Assembly (NCBI GenBank): GCA_039636865.1
Contig: CP144172.1
Span: forward strand, 2,604,001 to 2,668,000
Direction of reading: 5' to 3'
From: Dermatophilaceae bacterium Sec6.4
Lineage (GTDB): Bacteria; Actinomycetota; Actinomycetes; Actinomycetales; Dermatophilaceae
Length of the DNA stretch: 64,000 bases
Every line of letters begins with the position of its first letter. The stretch's first letter is position 1. The notes below the pieces were generated by a model. The model saw only the letters and a program-made list of their open reading frames with translations, did no database searches and was not told where the DNA came from. Both the position numbers and the translations under genes were made by a program. Below are positions 16,909 through 29,312 of this stretch, piece after piece.

Positions 16909-18129
16909 CTACGTACGGACGGCCTTCTGCAGCGCCTCGACGCGGTCGGTGCGCTCCCAGGTGAAAGCGTTCTGCACACCCGGGGCACTCGTGCGGCCGA
17001 AGTGACCGTAGGCGGCCGTCGGCTGGTAGATCGGGCGTAGCAGATCCAGTTCGGCGACGATCGCGGCGGGCCGCAGGTCGAAGACCTGCGAGATTGCCCG
17101 CTGGATGTTCTCCAGCGGCACGGTTTCGGTACCGAACGTCTCCACGTAGAGCCCGACCGGCTGGGCCTTGCCGATCGCATAGGCGACCTGCACCTCGCAA
17201 CGCGTCGCGAGGCCGGCCGCGACGACGTTCTTGGCAACCCACCGCATGGCATACGCCGCGGATCGGTCGACCTTGGAGGGGTCCTTACCCGAGAACGCGC
17301 CACCACCGTGGCGGGCCATTCCGCCGTAGGTGTCCACGATGATCTTGCGGCCCGTCAGACCGGCATCACCCATCGGTCCACCGATGATGAACTGGCCGGT
17401 GGGGTTGATCAGCTTGCGGTAGGAGGAGGTGTCCAGCGGGTTACCCGCTGCTGCCAGCTCTTCCAGGACCGGGCGGATGACGTGCTCGTCGATGTCCGGC
17501 GCGAGCATCCCGTCCAGCGAGATGTCCTCGGCGTGCTGGGTGGACAACACGACGGTGTCCAGCGCGACTGCCCGTTCGCCCTCGTAGGAGATGGTGACTT
17601 GCGTCTTGCCGTCCGGGCGAAGATAGGGCAGCGTTCCGTCCTTGCGCACCGCCGTGAGCCGCTCGGACAACCGGTGCGCCACGAAGATCGGCAGCGGCAT
17701 CAACTCTGCCGTGTCGTCGCACGCGTACCCGAACATCAGGCCCTGGTCGCCGGCGCCCTGGCTGTCGAGCGCGTCGGTGCCACCTTCTGCGCGGTGCTCG
17801 TGGGCCGAGTCGACACCCTGGGCGATGTCCGAGCTCTGGGTGCCGATCGAGATCGAGACGCCGCAGGTGTGCCCGTCGAAGCCCTTCAGCGACGAGTCGT
17901 ACCCGACCCGCACGATGGTGTCCCGCACCAGTTGCGCGATCGGCACGTAGCTGTTCGTGGTGACCTCACCTGCCACGTGCACCAGACCGGTGGTGACCAT
18001 GGTCTCCACGGCAACCCGCGAACGAGGGTCCTCCGCGAGCATCGCGTCCAGGATCGCATCGCTGATCTGATCGCAGATCTTGTCCGGGTGACCTTCGGTC
18101 ACCGATTCGGAGGTGAACAGACGAACCAC
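16909..18129 (-). CDS. metK: S-adenosylmethionine synthetase
   Basis: MetK makes S-adenosylmethionine from methionine and ATP. The 406-residue protein shows [20 protein letters not shown] at the start (ATP and metal site), the [15 protein letters not shown] loop (given by its core [12 protein letters not shown]), and [19 protein letters not shown] near the C-terminus (core [16 protein letters not shown]). GTG 18129 is preceded by GAGGAG at nine bases. About 140 bases of structured leader separate it from coaBC. Confidence 0.98.
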   Translation of the reverse strand: MVRLFTSESVTEGHPDKICDQISDAILDAMLAEDPRSRVAVETMVTTGLVHVAGEVTTNSYVPIAQLVRDTIVRVGYDSSLKGFDGHTCGVSISIGTQSSDIAQGVDSAHEHRAEGGTDALDSQGAGDQGLMFGYACDDTAELMPLPIFVAHRLSERLTAVRKDGTLPYLRPDGKTQVTISYEGERAVALDTVVLSTQHAEDISLDGMLAPDIDEHVIRPVLEELAAAGNPLDTSSYRKLINPTGQFIIGGPMGDAGLTGRKIIVDTYGGMARHGGGAFSGKDPSKVDRSAAYAMRWVAKNVVAAGLATRCEVQVAYAIGKAQPVGLYVETFGTETVPLENIQRAISQVFDLRPAAIVAELDLLRPIYQPTAAYGHFGRTSAPGVQNAFTWERTDRVEALQKAVRT

Positions 18130-18269
18130 TACAGCTTCTCCTCGTGTCGCATCATCTGGGCGCTTACGGTGTTGTACTCAAGATGCACCTCGGCATCCTC
18201 GAGCGTTGCTCGACGGGTCCCGAGATGTGGCGGAGCCGACAGACATCTCCCGCTGGCCGCCCGCCGAGT
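18130..18269 (-). promoter_or_regulatory. Structured metK leader, possible cis-regulatory RNA
   Basis: The 140 bases between coaBC and metK hold three stem-loops in transcription order: GAGATGT/ACATCTC (18249-18243 with 18228-18222), TCGAGC/GCTCGA with an AAC loop (18213-18199), and GATGC/GCATC (18197-18182). The GCATC of the third can instead pair with a second GATGC at 18153-18149, just before the Shine-Dalgarno, so two exclusive folds are possible. Some bacteria control metK by SAM-binding leaders. I could not match this to a known SAM riboswitch class; the first hairpin could simply end coaBC transcripts. Confidence 0.45.
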
Positions 18270-19514
18270 CTAATCAACAGCGCGTAACTGCAGGACCGCG
18301 TCCCAGATGCCGTCGGCGATCGTGAGCTTGTCGCTGCGGCCCAGCGTCTGTGCTGCGCGGCCACCCGGGGTCATGAGGTGCACCGTGGAATCGTCCTGAC
18401 CGAAGGTCACACCCTCGCCGACCTCGTTGGCTACCAGCAGGTCGACCGGCTTGCGCGCGAGTTTGGCACGTGCATGGTCCAGGACCGAGCCGTCGTCATC
18501 GCCGGTCTCGGCTGCGAATCCCACCAGGAACGGGGTGCGCTCGGCTGCCCGACCGACCAGAAGTTCGGCCAGGATGTCCGGGTTACGCACCAACCGCACC
18601 GTCGGGACCTCATCGGGTGCCGCGGGATCGAAGGACTTCTTGATCTTCGCGGCACTGACACTCTCGGGACGGAAGTCGGCCACCGCAGCAGCCATCACGA
18701 TCACGTCGGCGGTCTGAGCCAGTACCGCCGCGCGCAGCTGCAGCGCAGATTCGACGCTGACCAGGCGGCATCCGTGCGGTGTCGGAAGCGACGCGGTGGA
18801 GATGAGCGTGACCTGAGCGCCGCGTCGGACCGCGGCCTGCGCGAGCGCATATCCCTGTTTGCCCGATGACCTGTTGCCCAGGTAGCGGACCGGGTCCAGC
18901 GCTTCCCGCGTCCCACCGGCTGTGACCACGACCGATATTCCGGCCATATCGCCACCTCCGATGTCTTCGATGACCCGGGTATCACCGCAGCTGGACAGGT
19001 GGGGCGCACAGAACGCAGCGATGTCCGCAGGTTCGGGCAGCCTGCCCGGCCCGGAGTCGGCGCCGGTCAATCGGCCCACCGCGGGATCCATGACCTGGAC
19101 ACCTCGTTCGCGAAGCGTTGCCACATTCGCGACGGTGGCCGGGTGCAGCCACATCTCGGTATGCATGGCCGGGGCCATCACGACCGGGCAGCGCGCCGTG
19201 AGCAGGACATTGGTCAACAGATCGTCAGCGAGACCGTGCGCCGCCCTCGCGAGTAGATCCGCGGTTGCGGGGGCCACGACGACCAGGTCCGCATGCTGAC
19301 CCAGGCGTACATGCGGGACCTTGTGTACCTCGGTCCATACATCGGTGACAACAGGTTTGCCGGACAGGGCCGCCCAGGTAGGAGCACCGATGAACTTCAG
19401 GGCCGCAGCAGTAGGGACAACCGTGACGTCATGTCCACCCTTAACGAATAGGCGCAACAACGAGCACGCCTTGTACGCAGCGATCCCACCGGTCACCCCC
19501 AGGACGATGCGCAT
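18270..19514 (-). CDS. coaBC: Bifunctional phosphopantothenoylcysteine decarboxylase/synthetase
   Basis: CoaBC joins cysteine to phosphopantothenate and decarboxylates the product in coenzyme A synthesis. The 414-residue protein has the N-terminal FMN decarboxylase domain (about 1-180: LGVTGGIAAYKACSLLR, APAMHTEMW) and the C-terminal CTP-dependent synthetase (about 195-400: VVTAGGTREALDPVRYLGN, AAAVADFRPE, NPDILAEL). The length fits the fused enzyme. It follows rpoZ by 24 bases. Confidence 0.97.
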   Translation of the reverse strand: MRIVLGVTGGIAAYKACSLLRLFVKGGHDVTVVPTAAALKFIGAPTWAALSGKPVVTDVWTEVHKVPHVRLGQHADLVVVAPATADLLARAAHGLADDLLTNVLLTARCPVVMAPAMHTEMWLHPATVANVATLRERGVQVMDPAVGRLTGADSGPGRLPEPADIAAFCAPHLSSCGDTRVIEDIGGGDMAGISVVVTAGGTREALDPVRYLGNRSSGKQGYALAQAAVRRGAQVTLISTASLPTPHGCRLVSVESALQLRAAVLAQTADVIVMAAAVADFRPESVSAAKIKKSFDPAAPDEVPTVRLVRNPDILAELLVGRAAERTPFLVGFAAETGDDDGSVLDHARAKLARKPVDLLVANEVGEGVTFGQDDSTVHLMTPGGRAAQTLGRSDKLTIADGIWDAVLQLRAVD

Positions 19515-19538
19515 GGTCTTACCGGATACCGACGCGGG

Positions 19539-19802
19539 TCAGGCCTCGACCTTTTCGATGTCGAGTTTGCCCTGGTTCAACTCGCGTAGCGCGATCGACA
19601 ACGGCTTGTCGTTCACGCCGCTCTCGACCAGCGGGCCGGCGTACTCCAGCAGACCTTCGGACAGCTGGGAGTAGTAGGCATTGATCTGACGGGCCCGCTT
19701 CGAGCCGTAGATGACCAACGCGTACTTGGAGTCGGCGACACTGAGCAGGTCGTCGATGGGCGGGTCGGTGATGCCTTCGGGGGCTGCCTGGGTGCCTGAC
19801 AC
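19539..19802 (-). CDS. rpoZ: RNA polymerase omega subunit
   Basis: Omega helps assemble RNA polymerase by clamping the beta-prime tail. The 87-residue protein shows the conserved [20 protein letters not shown] core and the C-terminal [17 protein letters not shown] 19802 has a weak AAGAGA upstream. Between gmk and this gene are 85 bases containing a small CTGAC/GTCAG hairpin with a three-base loop. The gmk-rpoZ-coaBC-metK-priA order is conserved across actinobacteria. Confidence 0.96.
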   Translation of the reverse strand: MSGTQAAPEGITDPPIDDLLSVADSKYALVIYGSKRARQINAYYSQLSEGLLEYAGPLVESGVNDKPLSIALRELNQGKLDIEKVEA

Positions 19803-19887
19803 GGGTGTCTCTTTTCGTTGCAGTGCTGAAGTTGAAACGGTGCCGTGCCGCTGACGCGGTCAGGGACGGACACGTGAATGGCCCAGT

Positions 19888-20448
19888 TTACCGCCGTCGC
19901 ATCAGTTCCATCAATTCGACGACTTCGCCCGAAGCGCGCTCGACGTCGTCGTTGACAACGACCGTGTCGAACTCGTCCGCTGCAGCGAGCTCGATCCGTG
20001 CAGTGGCAAGACGCCGCTCGCGCTCAGCCCCGGTCTCGGTTCCTCTGCCCACCAGACGCCGCACCAGCTCCTGCCACGACGGCGGTGCGAGGAAGACGAA
20101 GTGGGCATCCGGAAGCTGCACGCGTACCTGCCGGGCGCCCTGCAGATCTATCTCCAGCAGTGGTAGCCGCCCGTCCGCGATGGCCTGGCGCAGCGGCTCT
20201 CGCGGGGTGCCGTAACTCGCGCGACCGTGCACAACGGCGTATTCCAGCAACTCATCCTGCTCGACGAGCTCGTCGAAGCGGTCCTGCCCGATGAAGTGGT
20301 AATGCACTCCGTCGATCTCGCCCGGGCGTGGGATGCGGGTCGTCACGGACACCGAGAGCCAGACCTGCGGGAAGTGATCGCGAATATAGGCCGAAACGGT
20401 GCCCTTGCCGACCGCGGTCGGCCCGGCAAGTACGAACAGTTGCGGCAC
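19888..20448 (-). CDS. gmk: Guanylate kinase
   Basis: Gmk phosphorylates GMP to GDP. The 186-residue protein shows Walker A LAGPTAVGKGTVSAYI at the N-terminus, the GMP-binding SVTTRIPRPGEIDGVHYHF region, and the LEIDLQGARQVR segment. It starts at GTG 20448, three bases after the mihF stop. Standard length. Confidence 0.97.
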   Translation of the reverse strand: MPQLFVLAGPTAVGKGTVSAYIRDHFPQVWLSVSVTTRIPRPGEIDGVHYHFIGQDRFDELVEQDELLEYAVVHGRASYGTPREPLRQAIADGRLPLLEIDLQGARQVRVQLPDAHFVFLAPPSWQELVRRLVGRGTETGAERERRLATARIELAAADEFDTVVVNDDVERASGEVVELMELMRRR

Positions 20449-20451
20449 CCC

Positions 20452-20766
20452 TCAGGCCTCGAACCGCTCCAGCAGGGCGGCGGCCTGGTGGACCCCGAGC
20501 CCACGCACCCGTCGGCCGCTCGAGATGCCGATATCGAGCATTATCTGAGCTGCTTTGATACGACCCACTCCGGGCATCGACTCCAGCAACGCCGACACCC
20601 TCATCTTGCCGATGACCTCGGAGGTCTTTCCCGCCTCGACGACGTCGCGCAGCGATCCCTGCGCATTCTTCAGGCGGTTCTTGATCTGGGCACGTTCGCG
20701 GCGAGCGTCTGCCGCCTTCTCCAGCGCCTGGGCTCGTTGCTCGGGCGTCAGTTGGGGAAGGGCCAC
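20452..20766 (-). CDS. mihF: Actinobacterial integration host factor mIHF
   Basis: A 104-residue nucleoid-associated protein of the actinobacterial IHF family, unrelated in fold to enterobacterial IHF. It starts MALPQLTPEQRAQALEKAAD, then a long basic helix with RRERAQIKNRLKNAQ, and a helix-two-turn-helix DNA-binding tail (MPGVGRIKAAQIMLDIGI, RRVRGLGVHQ). It is expected to bend and compact DNA. GTG 20766 has GCAGGAG upstream. The 146 bases between pyrF and this gene hold presumed promoter sequence but no clear consensus. Confidence 0.95.
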   Translation of the reverse strand: MALPQLTPEQRAQALEKAADARRERAQIKNRLKNAQGSLRDVVEAGKTSEVIGKMRVSALLESMPGVGRIKAAQIMLDIGISSGRRVRGLGVHQAAALLERFEA

Positions 20767-20912
20767 CGGGATGCTCCTGCTTCGTGGAATGAGGTCGGGT
20801 CGAGCTGCCGAACAAGTGCCGGTAGCTAGTGGGACAACCTATCGGGGAAACCTAATGCGGTGCAGGCCCGCTGCGGCAATCCGGGGTCGGTGTTTCTGAT
20901 CTCACACTGACC

Positions 20913-21814
20913 TCACGCACTGCATCGCAGTGCATCGGCCGTCCGGCGGGCGGCTGCCCGCAAAACGTGGGCATCGGGGCCTGCGGACAGCACATCACGA
21001 CTGCTGGCTGCCAGCACCCTGGATCGAGCGGTGCCGAAGACCGCGTCCAGCTCGGCCGGACCTGCGCCCTGCGCGCCCACACCCGGTGCGAGCACCGGTG
21101 TCACACCGGTCTCGAGCGCGAGATCGTGGGCTGCCTGACCCACGGTCGCGCCCACCACCAGTCCGATGCTGCCGAGCTCGCCGCGGTCGCGGGCAGCTTC
21201 ATTGTCACGGTCGGCACCCGCCGCGACGGCTCGGGCCACGCTCACGCCGTCGTGCATCGCGTGCTGCACCGCGGCGCCCTCAGGGTTGGAGGTCAGCGCG
21301 AGGACGAATATGCCGCGACCCTGATCGTGTGCGAGATCGATCGCCGGTCGCAGCGACTCGTACCCCAGGTAGGGGCTGAGGGTGACGGCGTCGGGAGCAT
21401 GCGGGCCCTCGCGCAGGTACGCCTCGGCGTAGGCCGACATCGTGCTGCCGATATCGCCGCGCTTCACATCCAGCACGCTCAACGTGCCCAGGTCACGCAA
21501 CCCTGCGACCACCTCTTCCAGCAGCGCCATTCCCCCGGATCCGAAGACCTCGAAGAATGCCGACTGCGGTTTGACCGCAGCCACCTCGGCGCCGAAGGCC
21601 TCGACACAGGTCATCGCGAACGTGCGCACCCCGTCGAGCGTGTACGGCAGCCCCCACGACTGAACCAGCTCGCGGTGCGGATCGATCCCGGCGCAGAGCG
21701 GACCGTATTCACGCATCGCCACAGCGAGGCGCACGCCGAAGGGTGGCGCCTTGGGCAGTGCCGGCGCGGATGTCGTAGCCGACGCCGCCTCAGAGGGGGT
21801 CAATTCAGAGGGGG

Positions 21815-21818
<4 letters not shown>
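20913..21818 (-). CDS. pyrF: Orotidine 5'-phosphate decarboxylase (type 2)
   Basis: PyrF makes UMP from OMP, the last step of de novo pyrimidine synthesis. The 301-residue barrel is the actinobacterial type, with [16 protein letters not shown] near the start, [10 protein letters not shown], the catalytic tetrad in [13 protein letters not shown], and LTSNPEGA. The first 25 residues are a Ser/Thr/Ala-rich extension. ATG 21818 overlaps the carB stop (ATGA), placing it at the end of the pyr operon. Confidence 0.96.
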
Positions 21819-25120
<3,302 letters not shown>

Positions 25121-25122
25121 GC

Positions 25123-26289
25123 TCAGGACTCCTTGCTGGTGGTCATCAGGTCGATGAAGCGGTCGAAGAGGTAGGCGGCGTCGTGCGGACCGGCCGCGGA
25201 CTCCGGGTGGTACTGCACCGAGAACGCCGGCAGGTCCAGGCATTCCAGACCTTCGACGACGTCGTCGTTGAGGCAGATGTGCGAGACCCTGACCCGGCCG
25301 AACTGCGCACCGGCGGGAGCCTGCGACTCACCCTCCAGCGGCGCATCCACGGCAAAACCGTGGTTGTGCGAGGTGATCTCGACCTTGCGGGTACGGCGAT
25401 CCAGCACCGGTTGGTTGATTCCCCGGTGCCCGTACTTCAGTTTGTAGGTGCCGTAGCCGAGCGCCCGACCCAGGAGCTGGTTACCGAAGCAGATGCCGAA
25501 GAACGGGATGCGCGCCTGCAACACCTGCTGCAGCAGGTGTACCTGCGGAGCGGTCGCGGGGTCACCGGGACCGTTGGAGAAGAACACCCCGTCCGGCGCC
25601 AGCTCGGCGATCTGCTCGAACGTTGTGTCCGCCGGAAGCACGTGCACCTCGACCCCGCGGGCCGCGAGGTGCAGCGGTGTCGCAGCCTTGATCCCCAGGT
25701 CGAGAGCAGCGACGGTGAACCGCTTCTCACCGACTGCGGGCACCACGTACGGCTGTGCGGTCGACACCTCCGAGGCGAGTTCGGCTCCGACCATCGCAGG
25801 CGCCTCGCCCACTCGTGCCACGAGGTCGCCACGCAGCTCGTCGCCGGAGAAGATACCCACCCGCATCGCCCCGCGTTCGCGAAGGTGCCGGGTCAACGCC
25901 CGGGTGTCAATCCCGCAGATGCCGACGATGTGCTGATCGCGCAGGTCCTGCTCCAGGCTGCGCACCGAGCGCCAGTTGGAGGGTCGCAGCGCGGGATCGC
26001 GCACCACATAACCCGCGACCCAGATCCGCGCCGATTCCCCGTCCTCGTCGTTGACGCCGGTATTGCCGATATGCGGCGCCGTCATCACGACCACCTGGCG
26101 GTGATAGCTCGGGTCGGTGAGCGTCTCCTGGTAACCGGTCATGCCGGTGGAGAAGACCGCCTCGCCGAAGGTGACTCCGGTGGCGCCGTACTGCTCACCG
26201 GCGAAGGTGGTTCCGTCCTCCAGGACGAGCGTTGCCGGGCCACGGTCGAGCACATCGATGGTGGCTGAGGAATTGTCGGGTGAATTCAC
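25123..26289 (-). CDS. carA: Carbamoyl phosphate synthase small subunit
   Basis: CarA is the glutaminase subunit feeding ammonia to CarB. The 388-residue protein shows the N-terminal [16 protein letters not shown], the class I glutamine amidotransferase nucleophile in [26 protein letters not shown], and the catalytic histidine-glutamate in [16 protein letters not shown] 26289 overlaps the pyrC stop as GTGA. Confidence 0.97.
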   Translation of the reverse strand: MNSPDNSSATIDVLDRGPATLVLEDGTTFAGEQYGATGVTFGEAVFSTGMTGYQETLTDPSYHRQVVVMTAPHIGNTGVNDEDGESARIWVAGYVVRDPALRPSNWRSVRSLEQDLRDQHIVGICGIDTRALTRHLRERGAMRVGIFSGDELRGDLVARVGEAPAMVGAELASEVSTAQPYVVPAVGEKRFTVAALDLGIKAATPLHLAARGVEVHVLPADTTFEQIAELAPDGVFFSNGPGDPATAPQVHLLQQVLQARIPFFGICFGNQLLGRALGYGTYKLKYGHRGINQPVLDRRTRKVEITSHNHGFAVDAPLEGESQAPAGAQFGRVRVSHICLNDDVVEGLECLDLPAFSVQYHPESAAGPHDAAYLFDRFIDLMTTSKES

Positions 26290-27584
26290 GGGTGCACCTC
26301 ACCGTCGAGCAACGTGGCCCGACCTCGTAGGTAGGTGGAGTGCACGGCGCCGTCCAGCGCGACGCCGTGCCAGGGGTTGTTGCGGGACAGCGAGCGGGAG
26401 TCCGCACGGTCGACGATCGTGCGGCAGGACGGGTCGAACAGCACCACATTCGCGGGCGCACCGTCCCGCAGGCCTCGCCCGTGACCGGCCAGACCCGCGA
26501 TCCGTGCCGGTGTCGTCGACATTGCCGCCGCCACCTGCGCCCAACTCATCGCACCGTCGCGCACCATCACCGTATGGACGACCTGGAGAGCCTGCTCCAG
26601 CCCGAGCATCCCGAATGCGGCCTCCTCGAAGGCGTGCTCCTTGTCGTGGCGCGCATGTGGGGCATGGTCGGTGGCGACGGCGTCGATGGTGCCGTCCGCG
26701 AGTGCTTCGCGCAGCACGAGGATGTCCTCGATCGGCCGCAGCGGCGGGTTGACCTTGAAGGTCGGGTCGTAGGTCGAGACCTTTTCCACCGGCAGCATCA
26801 AGTGGTGCGGTGTGACTTCCGCTGTCACATCGATACCTGCCGCTTTCGCCCACCGGATGACCTCGACGGCACCAGGTGTGGAGACATGCGCGATATGCAC
26901 GCGACTACCGGTGTGCCGGGCCAGCATCACGTCGCGAGCGACGATGACCTCTTCGGCAACGGCGGGCCAGCCGGGCAGACCGAGCCGTCCGGACAGTTCC
27001 CCTTCATGGGCGCACGCCCCCGGTCCGGCAAGGCGCGGGTCCTGCGCATGCTGCGAGACGACACCGCCGAAGGCTTTGACGTATTCCAGGGCCCGCCGCA
27101 TGATCCGCGGATCATGCACGCACCTGCCGTCGTCAGAGAAGACCCGGACACCGGCGCGTGAGCGAGCCATCAGCCCCAACTCGGCCAGCTGCTCACCTGC
27201 CAGCCCCTTGGTCACCGCACCGATCGGTTGCACATCGACGAGGCCTGCCCTGCGACCCAGATCCAGGATGCGCTCGGCGGCTTCGGCGGTGTCGGTGACC
27301 GGGTCGGTATTGGCCATTGCCAGTACGGCGGTGAATCCGCCGGCCGCAGCGGCAGCCGATCCGGTCAGGACCGTCTCGGCGTCCTCCCTGCCGGGTTCGC
27401 GCAGATGGGTGTGCAGGTCCACCAGTCCCGGCAGCACGATGAGCCCGTCGGCGTCGATCCGGCGCGCATGGCCCGGTATGTCGGCAGCAGCCACTTCCCG
27501 GCGTACGACGCCGTCGATCAGCAACAGGTCTGCACGACCCTCCCCGACGATGTTGCCGCCATGGATCAGGTACGTGTCGCTCAT
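26286..27584 (-). CDS. pyrC: Dihydroorotase (class I)
   Basis: PyrC cyclises carbamoyl aspartate to dihydroorotate. The 432-residue protein has the amidohydrolase metal motifs: [34 protein letters not shown] and [16 protein letters not shown]. The presence of an aspartate in FSDDG rather than a carbamylated lysine context fits the class I enzymes of Gram-positives. ATG 27584 begins [10 protein letters not shown]; an upstream GTG at 27614 would add ten residues. Confidence 0.96.
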   Translation of the reverse strand: MSDTYLIHGGNIVGEGRADLLLIDGVVRREVAAADIPGHARRIDADGLIVLPGLVDLHTHLREPGREDAETVLTGSAAAAAGGFTAVLAMANTDPVTDTAEAAERILDLGRRAGLVDVQPIGAVTKGLAGEQLAELGLMARSRAGVRVFSDDGRCVHDPRIMRRALEYVKAFGGVVSQHAQDPRLAGPGACAHEGELSGRLGLPGWPAVAEEVIVARDVMLARHTGSRVHIAHVSTPGAVEVIRWAKAAGIDVTAEVTPHHLMLPVEKVSTYDPTFKVNPPLRPIEDILVLREALADGTIDAVATDHAPHARHDKEHAFEEAAFGMLGLEQALQVVHTVMVRDGAMSWAQVAAAMSTTPARIAGLAGHGRGLRDGAPANVVLFDPSCRTIVDRADSRSLSRNNPWHGVALDGAVHSTYLRGRATLLDGEVHP

Positions 27585-27606
27585 CCGTGCCTCTTGCCTC
27601 GATGGG

Positions 27607-28533
27607 TTATTCACCGGCGCCTCCCAGCAGGTGGTAGAGCACACTCATGCGGATCGCGACGCCGGCCGAGACCTGGTCCAGGATCGCCGAGCGCGCTTCG
27701 TCGGCCGCGTCTGCGGTGATTTCCAGGCCGCGATTCATCGGACCGGGGTGGGCGATGACCGCGTCGGGGCGCAACAGCGCCAGCCGTGCACGGGTGAGGC
27801 CGTACCCGACGGTGTACTCGCGTGGCGTCGGGAAGTACCCGCCGTTCATCCGTTCCTTCTGCACGCGCAGCATCATCACGGCATGCGCATCGGGCAGGAC
27901 AGCATCCAGGTCGTAGGACGTGGCGAATCCGGCCGCCGCACTCCACGCGGCGATACCGCTGGGCATCAGTGTCGGCGGCGCCACGAGGGTGACCTGCGCA
28001 CCGAGTGTCTTCAACAGCAGCAGATTGCTGCGCACGACCCGGGAGTGGGTCAGGTCGCCCGCGATGACGATGTGCTTTCCGGCCAGGTCGCCGATGCGCC
28101 GGCTGATCGTGTAGGCATCCAGCAGCGCCTGAGTGGGATGCTCGTGCGTCCCGTCGCCGGCGTTGATCACCACAGCGTCGATCCAGTCGGCCACCTGTGC
28201 GGGCGCACCGCTCGCGTGATGCCGGATCACCATGGCGTCCACGCCCATGGCCGCCACTGTCGTCACGGTGTCGCGCAGCGACTCGCCCTTGCTGACCGAG
28301 GACCCTTTGGCGGAGATGTTGATGACGTCTGCTGACAGCCACTTACCCGCGATCTCGAAAGAGGATCGGGTGCGCGTGGAGTCCTCGAAGAAGAGGTTGA
28401 CCACCGTACGACCGCGCAGTGCCGGCAACTTCTTGACGTCGCGGTGCTGTACCTCGTGCATCTGGGTGGCGGTGGCCATGATGGCCAGGATCTCGTCCCG
28501 GTCCAGATCCGCCGCAGACAGCAGGTGCTTCAC
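27607..28533 (-). CDS. pyrB: Aspartate carbamoyltransferase catalytic chain
   Basis: PyrB joins carbamoyl phosphate and aspartate. The 308-residue protein shows the carbamoyl phosphate site [42 protein letters not shown] (core [14 protein letters not shown]) and the aspartate-binding [11 protein letters not shown]. No regulatory chain gene pyrI is present nearby, as is usual in actinobacteria. GTG 28533 overlaps the pyrR stop as GTGA. Confidence 0.97.
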   Translation of the reverse strand: MKHLLSAADLDRDEILAIMATATQMHEVQHRDVKKLPALRGRTVVNLFFEDSTRTRSSFEIAGKWLSADVINISAKGSSVSKGESLRDTVTTVAAMGVDAMVIRHHASGAPAQVADWIDAVVINAGDGTHEHPTQALLDAYTISRRIGDLAGKHIVIAGDLTHSRVVRSNLLLLKTLGAQVTLVAPPTLMPSGIAAWSAAAGFATSYDLDAVLPDAHAVMMLRVQKERMNGGYFPTPREYTVGYGLTRARLALLRPDAVIAHPGPMNRGLEITADAADEARSAILDQVSAGVAIRMSVLYHLLGGAGE

Positions 28534-29150
28534 TGCGTCACCTGGTCGCCGCTGCGAACCGGATCCGCGACGCCGGGCGGGGCGATCATCCGTACCTCGT
28601 CCACCCCGTCGTCTTCGACCAACGACACGTGGACCCGTTCACTGAGAGCCGTGGGCAGGTTCTTGCCCACGTGGTCGGCCCGGATCGGCAGCTCGCGATG
28701 ACCCCGGTCGATCAGGACCGCGAGGCGCACCGCCCGGGGACGACCCAGATCGCCGATCGCGTCCAGGGCGGCTCGCACGGTGCGTCCGTGGAAGAGCACA
28801 TCGTCGACCAGGACAACGACGGCGTCGTCGACACCGACCGAGGGGATCTGGGTCGCGGCTGCGGCGCGGATCGGCTGAGTGCGGAGGTCGTCGCGGTACA
28901 AGGTGACGTCCAGCGTGCCGGTCGGGACCACGACGCCCTCGACATCGGCGATGGCATCGGCGAGGCGGGCGGCAAGCGTGGCACCGCGCCTGGGGATACC
29001 GAGAAGCACGAGATCTTCGGCACCTTTGTTGCGTTCGAGCAACTCGTGCGCGATGCGGCGTAGAGCTCGGGATATCTCCCGGTCGGACAGGACCACCCGG
29101 CCGAGGGAAAAAGCCGGATCAGCGGATGTGGCGGGGTCTGCACGCGTCAC
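28530..29150 (-). CDS. pyrR: PyrR regulator / uracil phosphoribosyltransferase
   Basis: PyrR binds pyr mRNA in a uridine nucleotide-dependent way and has phosphoribosyltransferase activity. The 206-residue protein shows the PRPP-binding loop [20 protein letters not shown] and [13 protein letters not shown]. It heads the pyr operon, starts at GTG 29150, and has AAGGAGG ten bases upstream that is part of a PyrR-binding hairpin. The N-terminus is about 15 residues longer than typical. Confidence 0.97.
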   Translation of the reverse strand: MTRADPATSADPAFSLGRVVLSDREISRALRRIAHELLERNKGAEDLVLLGIPRRGATLAARLADAIADVEGVVVPTGTLDVTLYRDDLRTQPIRAAAATQIPSVGVDDAVVVLVDDVLFHGRTVRAALDAIGDLGRPRAVRLAVLIDRGHRELPIRADHVGKNLPTALSERVHVSLVEDDGVDEVRMIAPPGVADPVRSGDQVTQ

Positions 29151-29160
29151 AGCGTCAGGA

Positions 29161-29187
29161 CCTCCTTCGCCGCCTCGCAGGACGGAT
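29161..29187 (-). promoter_or_regulatory. PyrR-binding RNA hairpin overlapping the pyrR ribosome site
   Basis: On the minus strand the leader reads CCGTC-CTGCGA-GGCGG immediately followed by GAAGGAGG. The loop and flanks match the PyrR recognition pattern (UCCnGnGAGGC), and the stem CCGTC/GGCGG forms with one G-U pair. The Shine-Dalgarno directly follows, so PyrR binding should block ribosomes, the translational mode described for mycobacterial pyrR leaders. Confidence 0.75.
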
Positions 29188-29212
29188 CGTTAAAGGATGT
29201 CTGTCGGAGTTG

Positions 29213-29218
29213 AGAGTA
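29213..29218 (-). promoter_or_regulatory. Candidate pyr operon -10 box
   Basis: TACTCT (TAnnnT) on the minus strand would place a transcription start near 29206 and give a leader of about 56 bases carrying the PyrR hairpin. No good -35 was found. The remaining part of the 162-base gap (29220-29312) holds a CCCGAAAGGG mini-hairpin and a weak GGCCGG/CCGGCC pairing (29277-29307) that may end the upstream secreted-protein transcript. Confidence 0.35.
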
Positions 29219-29312
29219 GCCCTTTCGGGATCGAGGTCGCGTCACGGTCCGACAGATGGTTGCCGGCTGCAGGGTCGGCCGGGGCAATCGACCCGGTATC
29301 GCCGGCCCGCGG

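Noticed and set aside
18169..18250. Short ATG frame in the metK leader
   Set aside because: About 20 codons, no convincing ribosome site, and it overlaps the stem-loops; more likely chance in a structured RNA.
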